Source: Rhodospirillales bacterium (GTDB lineage Bacteria > Pseudomonadota > Alphaproteobacteria > Rhodospirillales > JAOUPW01). From it: 13,194 nt of DNA. The number at the start of each line of letters is the position of its first letter. Positions within the stretch are counted from its first letter, which is position 1. The stretch lies in the NCBI GenBank assembly GCA_029879665.1, contig JAOUPW010000010.1, forward strand, positions 1-13,194, in the 5' to 3' direction. Both the position numbers and the translations under genes were made by a program. Of this stretch, positions 1-6,279 are shown one piece after another. The notes under the pieces are model-generated. The model saw nothing but the letters and a program-made list of their open reading frames with translations, searched no databases and was not told the origin of the DNA.

Positions 1-1
1 G

Positions 2-259
2 TCCTTCGTCTATCGCGTCGCCTGGGAACACGACCAAGGCGAACGTTCGGCCAGTGGCGTCCTGATGGTCAACTATTCCACGGACGTGATCCTGCGGGTG
101 ACGCAACTGAACATGAAAATCCATGGCGCGGAAGGCTGCCGGATAAATCCCCGGGTCAATAAACTGGTGCGCGATTCCATGGTCTGGACCCACCTGGCGG
201 GCGATACGGTTCTGCGGCTGAAAGCCGTCTCAAAACTTCCCCGGCCCCAAAAGGCATAG
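2..259 (+). CDS. 3' end of an unrecognised protein (5' truncated)
   Basis: An open frame enters from the left edge and gives 85 residues before the TAG stop, so the true start lies outside the window. An internal ATG at 65 exists, but the frame stays open upstream of it and it is probably not the start. The visible part reads as a soluble, mixed-charge C-terminal segment, with no transmembrane stretch and no motif I can assign to a family. It contains a hydrophobic beta-like run (VNYSTDVILRVTQL) and ends in a basic tail. The next gene begins about 50 bases downstream on the same strand. No function is proposed, and it is called coding mainly because of its position, its open frame and its G+C-rich third positions. 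Confidence 0.5.
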   Translation, partial: SFVYRVAWEHDQGERSASGVLMVNYSTDVILRVTQLNMKIHGAEGCRINPRVNKLVRDSMVWTHLAGDTVLRLKAVSKLPRPQKA

Positions 260-311
260 GTTTCTAAAAGTTTATGTGTCGTCCACGGCGAATTGAAAGG
301 TCATATGAATA

Positions 312-1373
312 ATGAAAATCGGCATCCTGATGGGAGACGACATCGGTTACGAGGTTGTTCCGGAATGCGTGAAAGTGATGAAGGCGGCGGCAGCGCGCAC
401 CAAGCTTGACATCGAGTGGGTGCCACTCCCCATCGGCAAGGAAGGTCACGAAAAACACGGCAATACCACGCCCGAAGTGACGGTCGAAGGCTTGAAGAAA
501 ACCGACGGCTGGATCATGGGGCCGATCGGGCATGCCGCCTATCCGCGCAACGACCCGACCTGGGTCATGCCGCCGATCCGGAAAATCTTTGAGCTTTTCG
601 CCCATGTAAAACCCGTAAAATCCTACGAGAACATTTCTTCCGTTCATAAAAATGTCGACATCGTGTTTTTAAGGGAAGTCACTGAAGGCATGCAGTCGTC
701 GGATATTACCGTGAAAGGAACCGGCGAGTTCCGTCCCAACGATGAAATATCCATCGGATCGCGGATTATTACCCGCAAGGGATCCCGCCGTGTCGCCCTG
801 GAAGCCTTTGAAATCGCCCGCACCCGGGAACGCAAAAGAGTCACGGCTTCCCACAAGGAGCCGGTCTACCGGCTGACCTGCGGCATGTTCGCGGAAGAAT
901 GCCGGAAAGTCGCATCGGAGTTCCCCGACGTCGAATACGAAGAACGGCTGATCGACTCGATTTCAGCGGAACTGGTCATGCACCCGCAAAGATTCGATGT
1001 CATCGTGACGACCAATCAATTCGGCGACATCCTGACCGATCTCGGCGCCGGCCTGGTCGGCGGACTTGGCCTTGCGCCGGGCCTTTGTGTCGGCGAACGC
1101 CAGGCCATGTCCCAGGCGACCCACGGTTCCGCGCCCGACATCGCCGGGCAAGGCATCGCCAATCCCTATGCCATGATTCAATCGGGCAAGATGCTGTTCG
1201 AATGGTTGGGCCGCAAGCACGATGAGCCCAAGGCGGCGCAAGCGGCAACGTTTATCGACGCCGCAATCGAAAAGGTTATTTCGGATGCAAAAACCCTGAC
1301 CCGGGATCTGGGCGGCACCGCCAGCACCGGGCAAATGGGCGACGCCATATCCGAAGCGGTCCTGAAAGCGTAA
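312..1373 (+). CDS. Isocitrate/isopropylmalate dehydrogenase family protein (substrate uncertain)
   Basis: A 353-residue metal-dependent NAD(P)-linked beta-decarboxylating dehydrogenase of the IMDH/ICDH/tartrate dehydrogenase family, the usual length. Members oxidise a 2-hydroxyacid bearing a 3-carboxyl group and release CO2. The residues visible are the catalytic Lys182 (in [13 protein letters not shown]), Asp215, the metal-binding Asp239 and Asp243 (FGDILTD) and the cofactor-loop motif [15 protein letters not shown] (271-285). The sequence is divergent at sites that are normally constant. The N-terminal GDGIG is GDDIG (8-12), and the substrate-loop arginine of the usual LRP is lysine (HVKPVK, 98-103). 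REVTEG (121-126) resembles isocitrate and tartrate dehydrogenases more than LeuB. No leuC, leuD or citrate-cycle gene is adjacent, so LeuB or Icd is not assumed. An AAAGG sequence lies about 11 bases before the ATG. An ATG at 305 is out of frame. The gene converges on the following minus-strand gene with only 11 bases between the stops. Confidence 0.85.
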   Translation: MKIGILMGDDIGYEVVPECVKVMKAAAARTKLDIEWVPLPIGKEGHEKHGNTTPEVTVEGLKKTDGWIMGPIGHAAYPRNDPTWVMPPIRKIFELFAHVKPVKSYENISSVHKNVDIVFLREVTEGMQSSDITVKGTGEFRPNDEISIGSRIITRKGSRRVALEAFEIARTRERKRVTASHKEPVYRLTCGMFAEECRKVASEFPDVEYEERLIDSISAELVMHPQRFDVIVTTNQFGDILTDLGAGLVGGLGLAPGLCVGERQAMSQATHGSAPDIAGQGIANPYAMIQSGKMLFEWLGRKHDEPKAAQAATFIDAAIEKVISDAKTLTRDLGGTASTGQMGDAISEAVLKA

Positions 1374-1384
1374 AAACGAGCGGT

Positions 1385-2557
1385 TCACGGTGATAAGCTG
1401 GGTTCCCACAGGCAATCCCGCGTGATTTCGTCGATGCTATGAAGCCCTAACTGGCCCATGACGCGGTTGATTTCGTCGCCGAAAATTTCGATGGCCCGCG
1501 CCGCCCCCGCTTCGCCGGCGACCGCCGTGCCGTAGAGCGTCGGCCGCCCGGTCATGACAAAATCCGCGCCCAGGGCCAGACCCTTGATGACGTCCGTGCC
1601 CCGCCGGAAGCCGCTGTCGACGATGACCGTGGTCTTGCCGCCGACGCGGGCGGCGATTTCCGGCAAAATCTGGATCGGCGCGACGGACGCATCCAGATTG
1701 CGTCCGCCGTGATTCGATACGATCACCCCGTCGGCGCCGCACGCGGCAGCCAGGGCGGCGTCATCGGGATGCAGGATGCCTTTCACCATCAACGTTCCCG
1801 GCCACCGATCGCGCAGCACCTTGAGGTCGTCCCAGTGAAGGGTATCGTTTTTCATTTTCGAGCCATCGAATGTTTTAGCCGTAATTTTGTCCTTCATTTC
1901 CGCCGGATAGTTTTCGTATTTCGGAATCCCGCGCCGCAAAAGCTGCGGCAGCAAACACGAAACGAACCAGCCGGGCTTGGCCAGCAATTGGGCCAACATC
2001 CGGGGCGTATATTTGAGCGGAACTTCGAAACCGTTTTTATGATTGTATTCGCGATTGTAGCCGACCACGCTGTCCACGGTCACGATCAACGTCTTGTAGC
2101 CGACCGATTTCACCCGCTCGACGAATTTGTAGCTCTGCGCCTTGTCCGCCCAGACATAAAGTTGAAACCAAAGCTCGCCGCCCACCTGCTCCGCGATTTC
2201 TTCCATCGAAGTCATCGCCGGCGTCGCCACCGTGTACGGAATGTTGGCCTTGGCCGCCGCTTGCGCAATGGCGATTTCACCGCCGTAGGAAAGCAGTCCC
2301 GCCGTTCCCGTCGGCGAGATTCCCAACGGCATGGAATAGGTTTTGCCGAAAAGGGTGGTTTCCAGGCTGCGGCTTGAAACATCGGCAAGCACCCGGGATT
2401 TCAGCTTGATGCCTTCGAAGGCCTGGCGGTTGTTGCGCAACGCCACCTCGTCTTCGGCGCCACGATCGACGAATTCAAAAATGCCGCGCGGCAGGCGGCG
2501 TTTCGCCATTTCGCGCAGATCCGCGATGTTGTACGCGCCAAGCGTCTTGTCGGCCAT
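1385..2557 (-). CDS. FMN-dependent alpha-hydroxy-acid dehydrogenase (L-lactate/(S)-mandelate dehydrogenase type)
   Basis: A 390-residue TIM-barrel flavoprotein of the glycolate oxidase/L-lactate dehydrogenase/(S)-mandelate dehydrogenase family, which oxidises L-2-hydroxy acids to 2-oxo acids with FMN. Expected residues are Tyr133 (FQLYV), Asp162 (TVDS), Lys259 (VKG), the catalytic base His283 with Arg286 (SNHGGRNLD), and the FMN-phosphate segment DSGFRRGTDVIKGLALGA (314-331). The loop at about 175-235 is long and includes a hydrophobic, basic stretch (LAQLLAKPGWFVSCLLPQLL, 188-207). That recalls the membrane-binding insert of mandelate and lactate dehydrogenases, so peripheral attachment to the inner membrane is likely. 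The active-site tyrosine near the N-terminus (Tyr24 of spinach glycolate oxidase) appears to be Phe29. The gene lies 133 bases downstream of mcd on the same strand and may be a separate unit or a distal operon member. The substrate cannot be fixed from sequence. Confidence 0.87.
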   Translation of the reverse strand: MADKTLGAYNIADLREMAKRRLPRGIFEFVDRGAEDEVALRNNRQAFEGIKLKSRVLADVSSRSLETTLFGKTYSMPLGISPTGTAGLLSYGGEIAIAQAAAKANIPYTVATPAMTSMEEIAEQVGGELWFQLYVWADKAQSYKFVERVKSVGYKTLIVTVDSVVGYNREYNHKNGFEVPLKYTPRMLAQLLAKPGWFVSCLLPQLLRRGIPKYENYPAEMKDKITAKTFDGSKMKNDTLHWDDLKVLRDRWPGTLMVKGILHPDDAALAAACGADGVIVSNHGGRNLDASVAPIQILPEIAARVGGKTTVIVDSGFRRGTDVIKGLALGADFVMTGRPTLYGTAVAGEAGAARAIEIFGDEINRVMGQLGLHSIDEITRDCLWEPSLSP

Positions 2558-2690
2558 GGTTCGGCGTCCCCCCGGAATAGCTTTCTCTTTGGCAATGCTA
2601 TCAGAATTAACCGCCCAGGGAAGCGGGCGATAAATTATTCGGAAAGTCTTTTGGGATTATTTTGTCGGCGACGGGCGCTGTCGTTTTCCG
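2558..2690 (-). other. Intergenic gap between mcd and the hydroxy-acid dehydrogenase gene
   Basis: This gap of 133 bases is noticeably more A+T-rich in its middle (2625-2665) than the genes around it, as expected if it carries a promoter for the downstream minus-strand gene. I could not pick convincing -35/-10 boxes. A weak five-base-pair inverted repeat, CGCCC/GGGCG, lies at about 2610-2630. I see no strong intrinsic terminator for mcd, so read-through from mcd remains possible. The stretch immediately before the start codon is G-rich on the coding strand (GGGGGGA) and could serve as a weak ribosome-binding site. Confidence 0.3.
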
Positions 2691-4295
2691 CTAATTCCGC
2701 CGCGACAGCAGCCCCTTGGCCACCACCTGGGCCTGGATTTCCGCCGCGCCTTCGAAAATGTTGAGGATGCGCGCGTCCACCAGCACCCGCGAAATGGGGA
2801 ATTCGACGGCGTAGCCGTTGCCGCCGTGCACCTGCAACGCGTTATCGGCGTTGGACCAGGCGACCCGCGCCGCCAGCAGCTTGGCCATGCCGGCTTCGAT
2901 GTCGCAGCGGATGTCTTCGTCCTTTTCGCGGGCGGCGAAGTAGGTGAGCTGGCGGGCGATCATGGTTTCCACCGCCATCCATGCCAGTTTGCCGGACACC
3001 CGGGGGAAGGCGTAGATGGGCTTGCCGAACTGGATGCGCTCGCGGGCGTAGGCAAGCCCCAGTTCGAGCGCGTTGCGGGCGACGCCGACGGCGCGGGCCG
3101 CGGTCTGAATGCGGGCGGCTTCGAAGGTGGCCATCAACTGCTTGAAACCCTGCCCCTCCTCGCCGCCGAGCAAGGCGTCGGACGGCACCTTGAAACCATC
3201 GAAGGCAAGTTCGTATTCCTTCATCCCCCGGTAGCCGAGCACCTTGATTTCAGTTCCCGACAGGCCGTCCACCGGAAAGGGGGCTTCCTCGCTGCCCCGG
3301 GGCTTGGCCGCCAGAAACATGCTAAGCCCCTTGTAGCCGGGCTCGTCCGGGTCGGTGCGCGCCAGCAACGTCATCAGGTCCGAACGCGCGCCGTGGGTGA
3401 TCCAGGTCTTGTTGCCGGTCACCTCGTAACCGCCGTCCATCTTCACCGCCCGGGTCTTGAGCGAAGCCAGATCGGAACCGGTATTGGGTTCGGTAAACAC
3501 GGCGGTGGGCAGGATTTCACCTGAGGCGATTTTCGGCAGCAAGGATTCGCGCTGTTCGTCGGTGCCGCCCAGGCGGATCAGTTCGGCCGCGATCTCAGAC
3601 CGCGTGCCCAGCGAACCGACGCCGATGTAGCCCCGCGACAGTTCCTCGGTGACCACGCACATGGCCATCTTCCCCATCCCCAGGCCGCCCCACCGTTCGG
3701 GGATGGTCAGGCCGAAGACGCCGAGCTCGGCCATTTGTTCGACCACTTCGATGGGAATCAGTTCATCCCGATCGTGCCAATCCTGGGCAAAGGGCGCCAC
3801 CTTTTCATCGGCGAAGCGGTGGAATTGTTCGGCGACCAGCTCCAGGGTCTCGTCGCCGTAGCCCGGCGCACCGAAATGTCCGTCTTCGATCAACTCGGCG
3901 ATACGCTGTCGCACCGCCGGGGTGTTGCCGCCGTCGACCAGTTCCTTGACCGCCGGGTTGAAGAAATCATGTACCGCCTTGCTGTCGACACCCAAGTCGC
4001 GCGGACGGACGGTTTCCACCTGGCTCAGGGAGATGCCGCTGTAAAGCTGGGTCAGATATTCGCCGAAGGCGGCCTGGAGCATGAGGGATTCCAGTTCGCC
4101 CAACTGGCCGTCGGCCTGCAGACGCCCGGCCCACGCCAGCATCTGGCGCAGTCCTTCCACATAGGTGGCCATCCAGGCGAAACCGTGCGCGGCGAATTGC
4201 TCCTCGCCGTTACCGACGCCGCGCTTGGCGGAGGCAAGCAGGGTCTCGGCGGAAGAGAGGGCGGATTGGTATTTTTCCCTGATGCTTTGATCCAT
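2691..4295 (-). CDS. mcd: (2S)-methylsuccinyl-CoA dehydrogenase
   Basis: A 534-residue FAD-dependent acyl-CoA dehydrogenase that oxidises (2S)-methylsuccinyl-CoA to mesaconyl-CoA in the EMC pathway, passing electrons to ETF. An ordinary acyl-CoA dehydrogenase has about 380-400 residues. Here an extra helical N-terminal region (1 to about 145) precedes the canonical fold, and that extension is characteristic of Mcd. The dehydrogenase part (about 150-534) shows the FAD/substrate motif FTEPNTGSDLASLKTRA (267-283), GNKTWITHGA (294-303), RIQFGKPI (420-427), HGGNGYAVEFPISR (490-503) and IFEGAAEIQ (513-521), in which Glu515 is in the position of the catalytic base of short-chain and isovaleryl-type enzymes. 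The gene starts 31 bases after ccr on the same strand, so the two form an operon. The ribosome-binding site is weak (GCAGGG), which suggests partial dependence on ccr translation. Identification rests on length, extension and neighbours. A generic acyl-CoA dehydrogenase is the less likely alternative. Confidence 0.92.
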   Translation of the reverse strand: MDQSIREKYQSALSSAETLLASAKRGVGNGEEQFAAHGFAWMATYVEGLRQMLAWAGRLQADGQLGELESLMLQAAFGEYLTQLYSGISLSQVETVRPRDLGVDSKAVHDFFNPAVKELVDGGNTPAVRQRIAELIEDGHFGAPGYGDETLELVAEQFHRFADEKVAPFAQDWHDRDELIPIEVVEQMAELGVFGLTIPERWGGLGMGKMAMCVVTEELSRGYIGVGSLGTRSEIAAELIRLGGTDEQRESLLPKIASGEILPTAVFTEPNTGSDLASLKTRAVKMDGGYEVTGNKTWITHGARSDLMTLLARTDPDEPGYKGLSMFLAAKPRGSEEAPFPVDGLSGTEIKVLGYRGMKEYELAFDGFKVPSDALLGGEEGQGFKQLMATFEAARIQTAARAVGVARNALELGLAYARERIQFGKPIYAFPRVSGKLAWMAVETMIARQLTYFAAREKDEDIRCDIEAGMAKLLAARVAWSNADNALQVHGGNGYAVEFPISRVLVDARILNIFEGAAEIQAQVVAKGLLSRRN

Positions 4296-4326
4296 GACGT
4301 ACCCTGCAGGATTCCCTTTGGTGGCG

Positions 4327-6099
4327 TCAATCTTCGAGCAGGGCAGAGACCATGTCGGTCATGGAAAGGATGCCGATGGGCACTTCCCGCTCTCCCTGTT
4401 TCTGCGTCACCACCAGACGGTGGATGCGGCGTTTCATCATGGTGCTGATGGCCGCCGACAGCAGCGCGTTCTCATCGACGGTGGTGCAGCCGTGGCTCAT
4501 GACCTCGCCGACCTTGACGCGGCGGGCCTCGGTCTTGGTCCGGCCCTGGCGGGCGATGACAATATCGGTCATGGCGACCACGCCCACCGCCTCGTCGTCC
4601 TTGGCCACCACCACCGAGCGGAACTTGTTGTCGATCATCATCCGGGCCGCGAGTTCCAAATCCGTTTCCGGCGTGCACGTGAAAACGCCGGGGTGCATTT
4701 CATCGCGCACGAGGGCGCCCTCTTCAACGAAGCTGAACGCTTCCTCGCCTTCGTCGGGCTGCACGTCCGGCAGCGGAAGCGGCAACGGTAGCGGATGCGG
4801 CGCGTCGCGATGGTCGTCGTCGGGCAGGCTGAGGGCGTCGAACGGCTTCGGCGGCGCCGCGCTTACCCCGGTTCCAAATTCGGGCGCACCCACCAGAATC
4901 GCCATGTTGCCGTGAGGGTGGCGGTTTTCCATCATGAGCTGATGGGAATCGGGCAACTCGTCGAAGGTAAAAGCCCTCGACATACAGGGATCGAGAGAAC
5001 CCTGCACCGCCAGTTCGTTCATGGCGTAGGACTGGACGTCATTGGCGAAGTGGGATCCCTGCATGCGTTTCTGGCGCATCCACAGATACCGCAGATCGAC
5101 GGTGGCATTGTAACCGGTGGTGCCGGCGCAGATCACCACCGAACCGCCGGTCTCGCAGACGAACATGGAGGTGGGCATGGTGTCTTCGCCGGGATGCTCG
5201 AAAACGAAACTCGGGTTGCGCTTCTCACCCAGCACTTCCCAGATGGCGGCACCGAAGGAACGTACGCCCCTGAGCCAAATGCTGTAGCCCACATGGTCCT
5301 TCCAATGGGGCAGCATGCCCCAGTGTTTAAATTTCCTGCGGTTGATGCAACCGACGGCGCCCAGTTTCTTGCAGAAATCGATCTTGCTGTCGTCGGAAAT
5401 AACGGCGATCGGCTTGGCACCGGCGGCGCTCGCGATCTGGATGGCCATGGAGCCGAGACCGCCGGCGCCGCCCCAGATCAGAACCACGTCATCCTTTTTG
5501 ATTTCGTGCTCCGGCCAGCCATGCAGCATCCGGTAGGCGGTGGCGCCGACCAGCGAATAGGCGGCAGCCGCTTCCCAGGTCAGATGCTTGGGCTTGGGCA
5601 TGCACTGATGGGCCTGCACGCGGGTGAACTGGGCGAAGCTGCCGTAATTGGTTTCGTAGCCCCAGATCCTGAAGGTGGGCGAGTACATGGGATCAATTCC
5701 CGCTTGGACCTGGGGACAGGATGAATCCCAGGTGCCGCAGTGTATTACCACTTCGTCACCGACCTTGACGTTGCTGACCTTGGCGCCGATGGCATAGACG
5801 ATGCCCGACGCATCCGAACCGCCGATGTGAAAATCCTCTGGCTCGCCTTTCTTGTTGCGCGCGGCGATGACGTTGATCGGCGCGCCCATCGCGGCCCAGA
5901 CATTGTTATAGTTGACACCCGCCGCCATTACGTAAACCAGGACGTCCTCGTCGCCGATGGCGGGAACGTCGATCACCTCGCGCTGGAACGAGTCCTTGGG
6001 TTCCCCGAAACGCTCCGCCCGGACGGTCCAGGCATGCATGGTCTTCGGCACGTCGCCCAAGGGCGGCGCTTCTCCGACGGCGTAGAGTTCTTTACTCAC
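4327..6099 (-). CDS. ccr: Crotonyl-CoA carboxylase/reductase with a C-terminal CBS-domain pair
   Basis: The signature enzyme of the EMC pathway: reductive carboxylation of crotonyl-CoA with NADPH and CO2 to (2S)-ethylmalonyl-CoA. Residues 1 to about 405 form a full medium-chain dehydrogenase/reductase enzyme. They include [16 protein letters not shown] (57-72), which contains the asparagine that I believe is part of the CO2 pocket. They also include [13 protein letters not shown] (146-158), the NADPH-fold glycine motif [11 protein letters not shown] (209-219), [16 protein letters not shown] (298-313) and GSHFAN (348-353), whose histidine probably matches the CO2-binding His. Usual Ccr proteins end near residue 430. 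This one continues through an acidic, proline-rich linker (about 406-460, with PLPLPLPLP at 436-444) into two CBS motifs, at about 463-517 and 530-590. These carry the nucleotide-binding signatures GVVAMTD (506-512) and GILSMTD (576-582). The start is GTG with GGAGGG six bases upstream. It overlaps the stop of a five-codon mini-ORF. First gene of the ccr-mcd operon, divergent from ecm. Confidence 0.96.
   Translation of the reverse strand: MSKELYAVGEAPPLGDVPKTMHAWTVRAERFGEPKDSFQREVIDVPAIGDEDVLVYVMAAGVNYNNVWAAMGAPINVIAARNKKGEPEDFHIGGSDASGIVYAIGAKVSNVKVGDEVVIHCGTWDSSCPQVQAGIDPMYSPTFRIWGYETNYGSFAQFTRVQAHQCMPKPKHLTWEAAAAYSLVGATAYRMLHGWPEHEIKKDDVVLIWGGAGGLGSMAIQIASAAGAKPIAVISDDSKIDFCKKLGAVGCINRRKFKHWGMLPHWKDHVGYSIWLRGVRSFGAAIWEVLGEKRNPSFVFEHPGEDTMPTSMFVCETGGSVVICAGTTGYNATVDLRYLWMRQKRMQGSHFANDVQSYAMNELAVQGSLDPCMSRAFTFDELPDSHQLMMENRHPHGNMAILVGAPEFGTGVSAAPPKPFDALSLPDDDHRDAPHPLPLPLPLPDVQPDEGEEAFSFVEEGALVRDEMHPGVFTCTPETDLELAARMMIDNKFRSVVVAKDDEAVGVVAMTDIVIARQGRTKTEARRVKVGEVMSHGCTTVDENALLSAAISTMMKRRIHRLVVTQKQGEREVPIGILSMTDMVSALLED
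4768..4800 (-). repeat. Hexanucleotide repeat encoding the Leu-Pro linker of Ccr
   Basis: Inside ccr, a degenerate six-base unit (GGNNGC as read on the plus strand) is repeated about five times and encodes alternating Pro-Leu residues (PLPLPLPLP, 436-444 of the protein). It lies between the carboxylase/reductase part and the CBS pair. It probably forms an extended, poorly ordered spacer, and as a short tandem repeat it could vary in length between strains. Confidence 0.6.
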
Positions 6100-6113
6100 T
6101 TGAGACCCTCCAT
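6096..6113 (-). CDS. Candidate five-codon leader ORF overlapping the ccr start
   Basis: On the minus strand, ATG at 6113-6111 opens a mini-ORF encoding MEGLK, with TGA at 6098-6096. Its stop overlaps the GTG start of ccr (6099-6097) in the arrangement GTGA. A strong Shine-Dalgarno sequence, AGGAGG (6124-6119), sits five bases before this ATG, which is better than the site of most genes here. The GGAGGG that would serve ccr itself lies inside the mini-ORF. This arrangement fits translational coupling, in which ribosomes ending on the mini-ORF re-initiate at the ccr GTG. It could equally be a chance ATG lying between two purine-rich stretches. The placement of the ccr start at GTG 6099 is supported by the conserved [14 protein letters not shown] start of the protein. 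Confidence 0.35.
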
Positions 6114-6279
6114 GGCTTCCTCCTAGCGCACCTTCAGATAGGCGATATAATAGGGTATTGTTATTTTATATTGCAGCGCACAATTCAAAAGAGGAAGTAA
6201 TTTTTCACAAATATATTATGGTTTTTAGAACTTATTGAAATTTATGATTAAATTATGATACTTTCTTCGCTTCATTCAG
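6100..6279. promoter_or_regulatory. Divergent ccr/ecm control region
   Basis: The 180 bases between the outward-facing ccr and ecm genes are strikingly A+T-rich (especially 6140-6260) against G+C-rich surroundings, as expected for a divergent promoter. A dyad, ATTGcagcgcaCAAT (6170-6184), fits the T-N11-A shape of LysR-type regulator boxes. Rightward, TTGAAA (6235-6240) and GATACT (6257-6262), 16 bases apart, are a possible sigma-70 pair ending close to the ecm start. Leftward boxes are ambiguous; TATTAT on the minus strand near 6150 is one option. No riboswitch or other structured RNA was recognised. The promoter function follows from the gene arrangement; the individual boxes are guesses. 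Confidence 0.6.
6170..6184. promoter_or_regulatory. Candidate operator dyad (LysR-type T-N11-A box)
   Basis: The inverted repeat ATTG-N7-CAAT lies near the middle of the divergent ccr/ecm region, placed so that one bound regulator could act on both operons. The half sites are only four bases long and the region is A+T-rich, so chance occurrence is quite possible. No regulator gene is present in the window. Confidence 0.25.

Noticed and set aside
1374..1384. Bidirectional terminator between the convergent genes
   Set aside because: Only 11 bases separate the stop codons, and no stem-loop with a U-tract is visible on either strand.
4327..4720. CBS part as a separate gene joined to ccr by a sequencing error
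   Set aside because: The frame and coding character are continuous through the linker, with no stop codon, and I saw no ribosome-binding site or conserved start ahead of the CBS part. Checking a second assembly would still be worthwhile.
3735..5724. Plus-strand open frames opposite mcd and ccr (3735-4448, 4294-4791, 4795-5724)
   Set aside because: They have low-complexity, compositionally biased translations and lie wholly antisense to recognised enzymes.
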